A DNA stretch of 64,000 nt from positions 496,001-560,000 of the forward strand of contig CP046864.1 of NCBI GenBank assembly GCA_039640495.1. The letters are read 5' to 3'. Under the pieces are notes generated by a model that was not told the DNA's origin, did not search any database, and worked only from the letters and a program-made list of their open reading frames with translations. Positions 1 to 8,010 of this stretch are shown here, one piece after another (the first letter of the stretch is position 1; each line of letters starts with the position of its first letter). The DNA is from Rhodobacteraceae bacterium IMCC1335. GTDB taxonomy: Bacteria > Pseudomonadota > Alphaproteobacteria > Rhodobacterales > Rhodobacteraceae. Both the position numbers and the translations under genes were made by a program.

Positions 1-1
1 C

Positions 2-604
2 TCGTTAGATGGGCGGATTACATTAACCGCACCGCCAAAAGTACCAGAACGCCAATTACAAGCCTTTATCGCGGAAAGAGAAGTCTGGCTGCGCCAGAAT
101 TTAGATAAACTGCCCGCGCCAAGCGCGATTGCGCTGGGCAAAAGCCTGCCCATTCTGGGTGTTGCGCATCAGATCGCTAGCGGCGCCAGCCATCGCGTTA
201 CTCATGGTGATGGCGTTGTGCACGTACCCTTTGACAAGCCCAAGCCTGCCGCGCGGTTGCAGGGCTATTTAAAAGCTTTGGCGCGCGATCATCTTGTGGG
301 AGAATCGGATAAGTTTGCGGCGCGTCTCGGCATAGAATATGCGCGGTTAAGTTTGCGCGATACGAGGTCGCGCTGGGGATCGTGCACCCAAGATAAAGCG
401 CTTATGTATTCCTGGCGATTGGTTTTGGCGCCCTTTGAAGTATTGTCTTATGTGGCGGCGCATGAGGTGGCGCATTTGAAATTTATGGATCATTCGGCGC
501 AGTTTTGGAATCAGGTTGGTGATTTATATGGTGAGTATGACGCGCCGCGCGCTTGGCTAAAGGCGCAGGGCGCCAGTTTGCATCGCTTCCAATTTGTTGA
601 TTGA
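2..604 (+). CDS. YgjP/DUF45-type M48-like metallopeptidase, 5' partial
   Basis: The reading frame is open from base 2, so the gene starts outside the window and only its C-terminal 200 codons are visible. The frame carries the family signature RSRWGSC followed by a zinc-binding HEVAH motif (codons at 461-475) and a later HSAQFW segment that normally supplies the third ligand region. These are the hallmarks of the YgjP/WLM-like DUF45 metal-dependent hydrolases. They resemble SprT/M48 peptidases; most members have no established substrate. The first ATG in frame is too far downstream to be a start, because the residues before it continue the usual N-terminal beta-rich part. A GntR-family gene follows after 30 bases on the same strand, but a functional link is not implied. 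Confidence 0.85.
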   Translation, partial: SLDGRITLTAPPKVPERQLQAFIAEREVWLRQNLDKLPAPSAIALGKSLPILGVAHQIASGASHRVTHGDGVVHVPFDKPKPAARLQGYLKALARDHLVGESDKFAARLGIEYARLSLRDTRSRWGSCTQDKALMYSWRLVLAPFEVLSYVAAHEVAHLKFMDHSAQFWNQVGDLYGEYDAPRAWLKAQGASLHRFQFVD

Positions 605-634
605 CCTTTGGATTATTTGTGATCACACAGACCT

Positions 635-1285
635 ATGAGGAAAGCTTTTCAAAAAACTGATGCGGGCGCCTCCGCGCATGAGCACGTTTATCGCGGGCTT
701 CGCAGCCGCATCATGCACGGTCAGATTAGCCCGGGCACGCCGTTGACGCTGCGTGGAGTGGGGCAAGAGTTTGGTGTGTCAATGACGCCCTCGCGCGAGG
801 CCATTCGCCGCTTGGCGGCTGAAGGGGCCTTATCGATTTCGGCATCGGGCCGTATTTCAACGCCTGAATTGAGCAATGAGCGGATTGAAGAGCTTGCAGC
901 GCTGCGCGCCTTGATCGAGGTTGAGCTGGCGAGCCGGGCGTTGCCGCGGGCGCATTTGGCGTTGATTGACCGTTTGGAGGCAATCAACGGATTCGTTGCC
1001 GCGGCCGTAATCCAAGAAGATGCGGTGGCATATATTCGCACCAATCTAGAATTTCACCGCACGCTTTATTTGCGCGCGCAGGCCCCGGCTATGTTGGCGA
1101 TGGCAGAAACGGTCTGGCTGCAATTGGGGCCCACGATGCGCGCACTGTACGGGCGCCTGCGTCGCAAAGAGCCGCCCCATTTTCACCGCGTTATTTTGGA
1201 AGCGTTAAAATCGGGTGATGAGCCCAGTTTGCGTATTGCAGTTCGCTCGGATGTAACCAAAGGCCTAAGGATGCTCAAGGCTTAA
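635..1285 (+). CDS. GntR-family (FCD) transcriptional regulator
   Basis: A 216-residue DNA-binding regulator. The N-terminal winged helix-turn-helix (about residues 18-75) includes [18 protein letters not shown] and the recognition stretch [17 protein letters not shown], typical of GntR proteins. The rest is an all-helical FCD ligand domain with conserved histidines ([18 protein letters not shown]) that in relatives bind a metal and an organic acid effector. The length is normal for the FCD class. The gene converges on accA, and the two stop codons share the TTAA at 1282-1285. There is no obvious target operon beside it, so the effector and regulon cannot be named. Confidence 0.9.
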   Translation: MRKAFQKTDAGASAHEHVYRGLRSRIMHGQISPGTPLTLRGVGQEFGVSMTPSREAIRRLAAEGALSISASGRISTPELSNERIEELAALRALIEVELASRALPRAHLALIDRLEAINGFVAAAVIQEDAVAYIRTNLEFHRTLYLRAQAPAMLAMAETVWLQLGPTMRALYGRLRRKEPPHFHRVILEALKSGDEPSLRIAVRSDVTKGLRMLKA

Positions 1286-2244
1286 GCGTTCAGGCGCGAG
1301 GATCCCAATGCTAAAAATTTTTCGCGCCGATGTTTGATCAAAGCGTTTCGATCTTTGCCGGCTAAATCTTTCAGAATTTTGGCGATCGTGGTTTTAACAT
1401 TGGCAAGTGCGGCATCGGGATCACGATGCGCCCCGCCCATTGGCTCAGCGATGACGTGATCATTCACGCCCAGCTTGGTGAGATCTTGCGCCGTTAGACG
1501 CAGGGCTTCCGCCGCCTCTCGCATTTTTTCCGAATCCTTCCAAAGGATTGAGGCGCAGCCTTCCGGGCTGATCACAGAATAAATTGAATGCTCTAGCATC
1601 GCCAAAGCATTGGCTGTGGCAAATGCCACCGCGCCGCCCGACCCGCCTTCTCCGATCACCACAGAAATCACGGGCACGCCGATCTGCAAACATTTTTCCG
1701 TTGAGCGGGCGATGGCTTCAGATTGTCCGCGCTCTTCGGCGCCTTTCCCAGGATAGGCCCCCGGGGTGTCGATCAAGGTGATCACCGGTAGATTAAACTT
1801 ATCGGCCATCTCCATCAGCCGGATGGCTTTGCGATATCCCTCTGGGCGGGCCATACCGAAATTACGCGCGATTCTGCTTTTCGTATCATTGCCTTTTTCA
1901 TGACCGATCACCACCACGGGCATGTCTTCAAACCGCGCCAAGCCCCCCATCACGGCATGATCATCGGCAAAATTCCGATCGCCAGCCAAGGGCGTAAACT
2001 CGCTGAACAAGGCCTTGATGTAATCTTTGCAATGGGGCCGCTCCGGATGGCGGGCCACTTGACATTTGCGCCAGGGTGTCAGGCTTTTATATAGATCTTT
2101 CAGTAAGGCTTCGGCCTTTGCATCAAGCGCTTGGGCTTCGTCTTCTATATCCATTTCCTCATTTTGGCGCGCTAAAGCGCGCAATTCTTCAGCTTTGCCT
2201 TCAATTTCTGCCAAAGGTTTTTCAAATTCGAGGTAATGGGTCAT
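1282..2244 (-). CDS. accA: Acetyl-CoA carboxylase carboxyltransferase subunit alpha
   Basis: Encodes the 320-residue alpha subunit of the carboxyltransferase. With AccD it moves the carboxyl group from carboxybiotin to acetyl-CoA to form malonyl-CoA, the first committed step of fatty acid synthesis in the cytoplasm. The N-terminal helical segment is followed by the crotonase-like fold, with [16 protein letters not shown] (residues 159-166) and the oxyanion-type GEGGSGGA (198-205), then [12 protein letters not shown]. Length and motifs are standard for proteobacterial AccA. The start is preceded by an AGGAGAGC-like ribosome site. It stands alone here; accD and accBC are not in the window. Confidence 0.98.
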   Translation of the reverse strand: MTHYLEFEKPLAEIEGKAEELRALARQNEEMDIEDEAQALDAKAEALLKDLYKSLTPWRKCQVARHPERPHCKDYIKALFSEFTPLAGDRNFADDHAVMGGLARFEDMPVVVIGHEKGNDTKSRIARNFGMARPEGYRKAIRLMEMADKFNLPVITLIDTPGAYPGKGAEERGQSEAIARSTEKCLQIGVPVISVVIGEGGSGGAVAFATANALAMLEHSIYSVISPEGCASILWKDSEKMREAAEALRLTAQDLTKLGVNDHVIAEPMGGAHRDPDAALANVKTTIAKILKDLAGKDRNALIKHRREKFLALGSSRLNA

Positions 2245-2409
2245 TCAGCTCTCCTAAAGCCGCGCAAACATGTCGCGAATCAAGAGCAATCAATCAGACA
2301 GCCCAGACCCGCTGGCTTGAGCTTTAGCATTCTCCTGCGCTAAGTTTCAAGCATTTGCATGCGCTCAAAGGGGCCGCGCCGAAGCGGGCATATGCAGGCC
2401 ATAATGGCT

Positions 2410-3369
2410 TTAAAACGCGGCGATCATTTCGGCTTGGTGGACGATGACCTCGGCTTGCTTGATCGATGCGATATCGACCAAACGGCCTTTATAAACGGCT
2501 GCCCCTTCGCCATTGGCCTTGGCCGTTTGCATGGCGTCCAATATGGCACGGGCTTCCCTGACGTCGTCTTCGGATGGGGTAAATACCTGATTGGCCAAGC
2601 CAATTTGGTTGGGATGGATCGCCCATTTTCCAACCATTCCCAAAGTGGCAGAGCGTTTGGCTTGCGCGATGAACCCGGCATCATCGGAAAAATCTCCAAA
2701 CGGCCCGTCGACGGGTAAAATCCCATGCATGCGGCAGGCCGCCACGATTGCGGATTGGGCCCAATGCCAAGGGTCTGACCAATAGCGTTGATTCTCATGC
2801 TGCATGTAATAATTTTCCTGCGTGCCCCCGATGCCAGTTGTGGCCATCCCCATCGAGGCTGCAAAATCTGCGGCGCCAAGCGACATGGCGCGCAAACGCG
2901 GGCTGGCAGCGGCAATTTCTTTTACATTTGAAATTCCCGCAGCGCTTTCGATAATCACTTCAAAGCCGATTGGCTTTTCACGGCCCTGCGCCGTTTCAAT
3001 CGCGCTGACCAAAGCATCAACGGCATAAATATCAGCGCCATTCCCCACCTTTGGGATCATAATCTGATCAAGCCGCGGCCCGGCTTGTTCCAATAGATCC
3101 ACCACATCGCGATACCAATAGGGTGTATCAAGGCCGTTGATCCGCACTGATAGAGTTTTCTGTCCCCAATCCACGTTAGCAAGAGCTTGTATGATATTTG
3201 CGCGGGCGCTGTCTTTATCCGAGGGCGCAACCGAATCTTCCAGATCAAGGTTGATCACATCTGCCGCGCTGCTGGCCATTTTTGGAAACAGCGTCGGGCG
3301 CGAGCCCGGGCCAAAAAGCTGGCATCGATTGGGGCGGGCCACGGGGGTCGGTTGCAAACGAAATGACAT
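2410..3369 (-). CDS. mcl1: L-malyl-CoA/beta-methylmalyl-CoA lyase (HpcH/HpaI-citrate lyase beta family)
   Basis: A 319-residue protein closely resembling Rhodobacter-type Mcl1. Family enzymes cleave or form L-malyl-CoA (glyoxylate plus acetyl-CoA) and beta-methylmalyl-CoA (glyoxylate plus propionyl-CoA), as used in the ethylmalonyl-CoA pathway. Recognisable segments are RPNRCQLFGPGSRP at the N-terminus, DVINLDLEDSVAP with the metal-binding acidic residues, IMIPKVGN, the catalytic-region FEVIIESAAGI, LGAADFAASMGM, and the C-terminal KWAIHPNQIGLANQVFTP. Length is normal. It could alternatively be assigned as the malate thioesterase paralogue Mcl2, but the N-terminus matches Mcl1. No other ethylmalonyl-CoA pathway gene is in view. 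Confidence 0.93.
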   Translation of the reverse strand: MSFRLQPTPVARPNRCQLFGPGSRPTLFPKMASSAADVINLDLEDSVAPSDKDSARANIIQALANVDWGQKTLSVRINGLDTPYWYRDVVDLLEQAGPRLDQIMIPKVGNGADIYAVDALVSAIETAQGREKPIGFEVIIESAAGISNVKEIAAASPRLRAMSLGAADFAASMGMATTGIGGTQENYYMQHENQRYWSDPWHWAQSAIVAACRMHGILPVDGPFGDFSDDAGFIAQAKRSATLGMVGKWAIHPNQIGLANQVFTPSEDDVREARAILDAMQTAKANGEGAAVYKGRLVDIASIKQAEVIVHQAEMIAAF

Positions 3370-3603
3370 GATATCAACCTCGGGAAAAGCAATGATATTT
3401 CAATTTATACGCCGTGTTGGTTATTTTGTTGCCATTGATATTGCAAGCTTATTTTGCAGAAGCAGCATAATGGGAATGATCGCGCTGGAAAGCGATTCCG
3501 TTTTTTCGCTTACAGGGCTTAAATACGGGTTCAGAACTGCATCATGGCTGGCAAAAGCGGGTGAAATTTTTTAACCTTTGAGCGCGCGATAGGGGGCGCA
3601 TCA

Positions 3604-4572
3604 ATGCAGGTCATTAAAGCGCAGCAAGACCGGTTTCCTTTGTCGCAGGTGTTTCGAATTGCCCGTGGGCAACGAGACAGCGCGCAGGTAATCACGGTAA
3701 ATGTTGAGAAGAATGGCGTAACCGGGCGCGGCGAAGGCCTGCCTTATGCACGATATGGCGAAACGCCGGCCTCGGTTCTGGCACAGATCCGAGCATTGCC
3801 CAACGATATCGCGCTTGAAGGCTTATCGCAGGCCTTGCCCCCCGGTGCCGCGCGCAATGCGGTGGAATGCGCGCTTTGGGATCTACAGGCCAAGCAGCGG
3901 GGCTGCCGGGTTTGGGATTTGCTAGGCATAGCGGCGCCACAACCGGTGATTTCGGCGATGACCATTTCGCTTGATACGCCAGAGGCTATGCATCAACAGG
4001 CGCTAAAAAATGCCCATCATCCGGTGTTGAAAATTAAACTGGGCGCTGAAACGGATCTGCCCCGCCTTCAGGCTGTGCGCAAGGCCGCGCCGCAATCTGA
4101 TATTATCATTGATGCCAATGAAGGCTGGAGCGCAGACGGCTATCTGGCTTTGCTGCCGGAGTTACAGGCTGCCAGGGTGCGATTGATCGAACAGCCTTTG
4201 CCCGCAGGCGAGGATGATGCTTTGCGCGATTTGCCGCGCCCGATTGCCCTTTGTGCGGATGAGACCTGCCATGATCGGCGCAGCCTTGCGGGGTTGAAAG
4301 GCAAATATGACATAGTGAATATCAAACTGGATAAAACCGGGGGGCTGCAAGAAGCCTTGGCCTTGCGCGCGGCGGCGCAAAAACAGGGGTTTGGCATCAT
4401 GATCGGCTGCATGGTTTCGAGCTCATTGGCAATTGCCCCTGCGACTTTGTTGACCCAAGATGCGGATATGATTGATCTTGACGGGTCTTTGTTTTTGGCA
4501 GAAGACCGACAAAATGCTTTGATTTATGATGAAAAAGGCCTGCATCCCCCGCAAGCGGATCTTTGGGGATAA
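3604..4572 (+). CDS. dgcA: Enolase-superfamily racemase: N-acetyl-D-Glu racemase DgcA-like or L-Ala-D/L-Glu epimerase
   Basis: A 322-residue muconate-cycloisomerase-type member of the enolase superfamily. It has the catalytic KIK motif (HPVLKIKLG), metal ligands in IIIDANEGW, RLIEQPLP and ALCADET, and the second-face lysine in NIKLDKTGG. The C-terminal DLDGSLFL completes the barrel. Such proteins either epimerise L-Ala-D/L-Glu from peptidoglycan turnover or, in marine bacteria, racemise N-acetyl-D-glutamate (DgcA). The following gene, a D-amino-acid transaminase 18 bases downstream, supports a D-glutamate role in either case. The DUF1611 partner DgcN, often adjacent to dgcA, is absent here, so the exact substrate is uncertain. 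Confidence 0.85.
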   Translation: MQVIKAQQDRFPLSQVFRIARGQRDSAQVITVNVEKNGVTGRGEGLPYARYGETPASVLAQIRALPNDIALEGLSQALPPGAARNAVECALWDLQAKQRGCRVWDLLGIAAPQPVISAMTISLDTPEAMHQQALKNAHHPVLKIKLGAETDLPRLQAVRKAAPQSDIIIDANEGWSADGYLALLPELQAARVRLIEQPLPAGEDDALRDLPRPIALCADETCHDRRSLAGLKGKYDIVNIKLDKTGGLQEALALRAAAQKQGFGIMIGCMVSSSLAIAPATLLTQDADMIDLDGSLFLAEDRQNALIYDEKGLHPPQADLWG

Positions 4573-4590
4573 CCCGAAAAGGAGAGTAAG

Positions 4591-5454
4591 ATGAACCGGA
4601 TTGTTTATGTGAATGGGGCTTATATGCCCGAACAAGAGGCAACCGTGTCAATTTTCGATAGGGGCTTTTTAATGGCCGATGGCGTTTATGAGGTGACCTC
4701 GGTCTTACAGGGTAAATTGATCGATTTTGAGGGCCATGCGCAACGGCTCAGACGCTCGTTAGACGCTTTGGATATGGCAATGCCAATGCCGATTGATGAG
4801 TTGCTTGCCGTGCATCGTGAATTGGTTGCGCGCAACGGGATCGAGGAGGGGATGATTTACTTGCAGGTAACGCGGGGCTCGGCGGGCGATCGCGATTTTG
4901 CCTTTCCCGATCCCGAAGAAACGCCCGTGACCTTAGTGATGTTCACGCAAAACAAACCAGGCCTAGCCGATAGTCCCGTGGCAAAAACCGGGATTAAAGT
5001 GATCAGCATCGATGATATTCGTTGGGGCCGCCGCGATATCAAAACGGTGCAATTGCTATACCCGTCCATGGGAAAAATGATGGCGAAAAAAGCGGGCGCT
5101 GATGATGCGTGGATGGTTCAAGACGGTTTCGTCACTGAAGGCACCAGTAACAACGCCTATATCGTGAAAAATGGCCAGATCATCACGCGGGCGCTGTCGA
5201 ATGATATTTTGCACGGTATCACGCGTAGCGCTGTTCTGCGCTTTGCCCAAGAAGCGCAAATGGAGCTGGTAGAGCGCAATTTTACCATCGATGAGGCACA
5301 AAGCGCGGATGAGGCTTTTGTCACCTCGGCCAGTACCTTTGTGATGCCAGTGGTTGAAATCGATGGTAAAGCGCTGGGCGCGGGCATGCCCGGACCGATC
5401 GCGGCGCGGCTGCGTGAGATTTATTTGGAAGAAAGCCTAAAACAAACGATTTAA
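4591..5454 (+). CDS. dat: D-amino-acid transaminase
   Basis: A 287-residue fold-type IV PLP aminotransferase. It shows the N-terminal VSIFDRGFLMADGVYEV signature, the PLP lysine K151 within GRRDIKTVQLL, and the cofactor-binding TEGTSNNAYIV. The DIK context and SIDDIRWGRRDIK arrangement fit D-amino-acid transaminase better than branched-chain aminotransferase. The enzyme exchanges amino groups between D-alanine, D-glutamate and their keto acids. It starts with an ATG preceded by AAAGGAGAG, 18 bases after the racemase gene, so the two are probably co-transcribed and handle D-glutamate or D-alanine from peptidoglycan or the environment. Confidence 0.92.
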   Translation: MNRIVYVNGAYMPEQEATVSIFDRGFLMADGVYEVTSVLQGKLIDFEGHAQRLRRSLDALDMAMPMPIDELLAVHRELVARNGIEEGMIYLQVTRGSAGDRDFAFPDPEETPVTLVMFTQNKPGLADSPVAKTGIKVISIDDIRWGRRDIKTVQLLYPSMGKMMAKKAGADDAWMVQDGFVTEGTSNNAYIVKNGQIITRALSNDILHGITRSAVLRFAQEAQMELVERNFTIDEAQSADEAFVTSASTFVMPVVEIDGKALGAGMPGPIAARLREIYLEESLKQTI

Positions 5455-5495
5455 CGTAGATTAGCACGCGCTGCGCTCAAAAACAGGTTTACGAG

Positions 5496-6059
5496 CTAAA
5501 GAAGGGTCAGCTGAAAACTGTGCAGCAGTTCGGTGATCACCGAATTTTGGGCTGGGCTGATTCGCTGATGCCGGGGATAAAGCGGTGCGGTGCGATCATC
5601 CAAAACGGCGCAATTCCAATCCGTGCTTGCCATAAATCGTTTGGCTCCATCCGGACCGAAAACGGTCAAATAGCCTTGTAAAACTACATCGAGATAGCTG
5701 CGCAGGATTGGCATGTCGCAGGGGCGGGTAGGGGATGTGATTGGGGGCACGGCATAAACTGCGCAGGCGGTTTCGTGGTCTGCGTGATCGCCCGTATAGA
5801 TCGCGGCGACAGAGCTTAAACGATCATAACCCGCTTCTCTGGCATCCAAACCGGGCCATTGCTGTGGCTCGACCCGTGCCAATAACCCGTCAATAATATC
5901 GCCCTCGCTGCGGCGAATGCTTAAAAACGCGTGATCTGTTGCTTCTATTTGGCACCAATATCGCCGCCATCCGCTGAGCCGCGCGGGGCTAGGCGCAAGA
6001 AAATCATGCGTGGATGCGTTTACCAAGCTGCCATATCCAAAAACATAATCTTGTATCAT
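5496..6059 (-). CDS. Gamma-glutamylcyclotransferase-like protein
   Basis: A 187-residue protein with the gamma-glutamylcyclotransferase fold signature FGYGSLVN at residues 8-15, which forms the substrate-binding loop at the start of the domain. Further family-like features are the RLSGWRRYW segment and the ICxx-like core strands. Members convert gamma-glutamyl peptides or glutathione-derived substrates to 5-oxoproline, but many bacterial members have no measured activity. It is transcribed toward the D-amino-acid transaminase gene and away from the glycine riboswitch, sharing an upstream region with the gcv leader. The role is therefore assigned at family level only. Confidence 0.8.
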   Translation of the reverse strand: MIQDYVFGYGSLVNASTHDFLAPSPARLSGWRRYWCQIEATDHAFLSIRRSEGDIIDGLLARVEPQQWPGLDAREAGYDRLSSVAAIYTGDHADHETACAVYAVPPITSPTRPCDMPILRSYLDVVLQGYLTVFGPDGAKRFMASTDWNCAVLDDRTAPLYPRHQRISPAQNSVITELLHSFQLTLL

Positions 6060-6170
6060 ACGCGTATCTTTACCCTTGGCGGTTGCAAGTTTAGACTCTG
6101 TTTAGATCGGGCTACGCTTGTGAAGTAAATGCTTGTTCTGTCGCCGCAGCTGGATTATGATGTCTTTATC

Positions 6171-6324
6171 AGAACGGGAGAACTGGATAAACCAGTGCCG
6201 AAGGAGCAACCGCCCCCGGAAACTCTCAGGCAGCAGGACCGCTCTGAACAACAGAACTCTGGAGAGAGATGCGCAAGCATCGGCCGAAGGGATAGCGATC
6301 TCAGGCAAAAGGACAGAGGGGGCA
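6171..6324 (+). promoter_or_regulatory. Tandem glycine riboswitch
   Basis: Two consecutive glycine aptamers are recognisable upstream of gcvT. The first has GTGCCGAAGGAGCAA, AAACTCTCAGGCA and GCAGGACCG with a closing GAACTCTGGAGAG. The second has CATCGGCCGAAGG, ATCTCAGGCAAAAGGACAGAG. The GCCGAAGG and CTCAGGCA-GGACAG blocks are the conserved core of this class. Binding of glycine typically turns on the cleavage-system genes, which follow directly. Boundaries are approximate because no folding was run. Confidence 0.95.
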
Positions 6325-6330
6325 TCAGGG

Positions 6331-6350
6331 TATGGGCAGGTTTGCCTATG
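6331..6350 (+). promoter_or_regulatory. Candidate expression-platform hairpin of the glycine riboswitch
   Basis: ATGGGCA (6332-6338) can pair with TGCCTAT (6343-6349) around a GGTT loop, with one G-U pair. It lies 8 bases after the second aptamer and about 60 bases before the gcvT start. It lacks a following T-run, so it is not a plain intrinsic terminator. An antiterminator or translational platform is possible; this is inference. Confidence 0.4.
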
Positions 6351-6412
6351 CGTCACAGGATGCCGGTCGTTTCAACGCAGATGATATGCCGGTCAACACG
6401 TAGAAGGTTGCG

Positions 6413-7540
6413 ATGACCGAAGAATTACGGCGCACAGCGCTTTATGACTTACATGTTAAACACGGGGCCAAAATGGTGCCCTTCGCGGGCTATGAGATGC
6501 CCGTGCAATACCCGATGGGGGTGATGCAAGAACATCTTCATACGCGCGGCAAGGCCGGGCTTTTCGATGTGAGCCATATGGGGCAGGTGATTTTGCGCGG
6601 ATCAAGTTACGAGGCCACTGCTAAGACGCTGGAAAAACTGATCCCGATGGATGTGCTGGGCTTGCCTGTGGGGCGGCAGCGATACGGGCTGTTGACCAAT
6701 GAGGAAGGCGGTCTGCGCGATGATTTGATGTTCGCGAATCGCGAGGATCACATTTACATGGTGGTCAATGCGGGCTGCAAAGAGGCCGATATTGCCTATA
6801 TGCGCCAGCATCTTGAACCGGAGGTCACGCTTAAAGAATTATCCAACCGGGCTTTGCTTGCCTTGCAGGGCCCGTTGGCGCAGGCGGTTTTGGCCGAGCA
6901 TCACCCTGCGTTTGCATCGATGGCTTTTATGGATGTGGCAACCTTGCCTTTGGCGGGCGCTGAATGCTGGGTGTCGCGCTCTGGCTATACCGGTGAGGAT
7001 GGGTTTGAAATTTCTGTGCCAGAAAGCGCCGTTCACGATGTGGCAAATGCGCTGTTGGACAATCGCGATGTTGCGCTGATCGGTCTTGGTGCACGCGATT
7101 CGCTGCGCCTTGAAGCCGGGCTTTGTTTATACGGGCAAGATATCGATGCACAAACCACTCCGGTTGAGGCGTCTTTGGGCTGGGCGGTTCAAAAAGTGCG
7201 CCGCTCTGGCGGTGCCCGCGCGGGCGGTTTTCCAGGCGCAGCGCGTATTTTGGCCGAATTTCCGCAGGCTATCGCGCGCAAACGCGTGGGCTTGAAACCG
7301 CAGGGCCGGGCGCCGATGCGCCATGGCGTAGCGCTCTATGACAGCGCTGAAGGCGGCGCGGCGCTCGGCGAAATCAGCTCGGGCGGGTTTGCGCCAAGCC
7401 TCAATCACCCCGTGGCGATGGGCTATGTGCCCGTTACCCATGCCGCGGTTGGAACGCTTTTATATGGTGAGATGCGCGGCAAACGATTGCCGATTGAAGT
7501 TGTGGACCTGCCATTTGTGGCTGCCAATTTTAAACGATAA
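6413..7540 (+). CDS. gcvT: Glycine cleavage system T protein (aminomethyltransferase)
   Basis: A 375-residue tetrahydrofolate-dependent aminomethyltransferase. It takes the aminomethyl group from the lipoyl arm of GcvH, releases ammonia and forms 5,10-methylene-THF. Family segments include MVPFAGYEMPVQYP near the N-terminus, GLFDVSHMGQ, the folate-site SRSGYTGEDGFEI, and LGARDSLRLEAGLCLYGQD. It is the first gene of gcvT-gcvH-gcvP and follows the tandem glycine riboswitch, so expression should rise with glycine. The start ATG at 6413 lies just after the leader, with a weak AGAAGGTTGCG ribosome site. Length is normal. Confidence 0.97.
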   Translation: MTEELRRTALYDLHVKHGAKMVPFAGYEMPVQYPMGVMQEHLHTRGKAGLFDVSHMGQVILRGSSYEATAKTLEKLIPMDVLGLPVGRQRYGLLTNEEGGLRDDLMFANREDHIYMVVNAGCKEADIAYMRQHLEPEVTLKELSNRALLALQGPLAQAVLAEHHPAFASMAFMDVATLPLAGAECWVSRSGYTGEDGFEISVPESAVHDVANALLDNRDVALIGLGARDSLRLEAGLCLYGQDIDAQTTPVEASLGWAVQKVRRSGGARAGGFPGAARILAEFPQAIARKRVGLKPQGRAPMRHGVALYDSAEGGAALGEISSGGFAPSLNHPVAMGYVPVTHAAVGTLLYGEMRGKRLPIEVVDLPFVAANFKR

Positions 7541-7559
7541 AAATTGAGGAGAGATAACG

Positions 7560-7919
7560 ATGAAATTTACCGAAGAGCATGAATGGCTGCGCGTTGAAGA
7601 CGATGTGGTGGTGGTTGGCATCACCGAGCATGCCAGTACCCAATTGGGCGATGTGGTGTTTGTTGAGCTTCCCGAAGAAGGCACCACCGTTTCAAAGGAT
7701 GATGAAGTGGTGGTGATTGAAAGCGTAAAAGCTGCTTCTGATATCCTATCTCCGCTTGATGGCGAGATTGTCGAGGTGAACCAAGCCCTGATGGATGAAC
7801 CATCGATGGTGAATGATGATCCATTGGGCGCCGCTTGGTTTTTCAAAGTCAAAGCGGACAATCCCAGCCAAATGGATGAATATATGGATGAGGCCGCGTA
7901 TAATAAGCTGATCGGCTGA
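7560..7919 (+). CDS. gcvH: Glycine cleavage system H protein
   Basis: A 119-residue lipoyl carrier that shuttles the aminomethyl group between GcvP and GcvT, and passes electrons to dihydrolipoamide dehydrogenase. The lipoylated lysine is K57 in the motif [11 protein letters not shown], with the usual FTEEHEWL start and the helical C-terminal tail [18 protein letters not shown]. The ATG follows a TTGAGGAGAG ribosome site, 19 bases after gcvT. The 91-base gap before gcvP can form a small hairpin. All features are standard. Confidence 0.98.
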   Translation: MKFTEEHEWLRVEDDVVVVGITEHASTQLGDVVFVELPEEGTTVSKDDEVVVIESVKAASDILSPLDGEIVEVNQALMDEPSMVNDDPLGAAWFFKVKADNPSQMDEYMDEAAYNKLIG

Positions 7920-7953
7920 GGTCTTGCGCGCGGTCTGTGCGCGATGAATTTTC

Positions 7954-7980
7954 GTGGTGCCTCACCTGTTTTGGCACCGC
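7954..7980 (+). promoter_or_regulatory. Hairpin between gcvH and gcvP
   Basis: GGTGCC (7956-7961) pairs perfectly with GGCACC (7973-7978), extendable by a wobble and a G-C pair. There is no T-run. It may adjust gcvH versus gcvP transcript levels; role inferred only. Confidence 0.3.
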
Positions 7981-8010
7981 TGCTGAAACCTATGAAAACT
8001 GGAGTGTCTC

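Noticed and set aside
3392..3574. A 60-codon open frame between mcl1 and the racemase gene
   Set aside because: No family resemblance, no clear ribosome site, and the region is a promoter-sized gap; likely chance.
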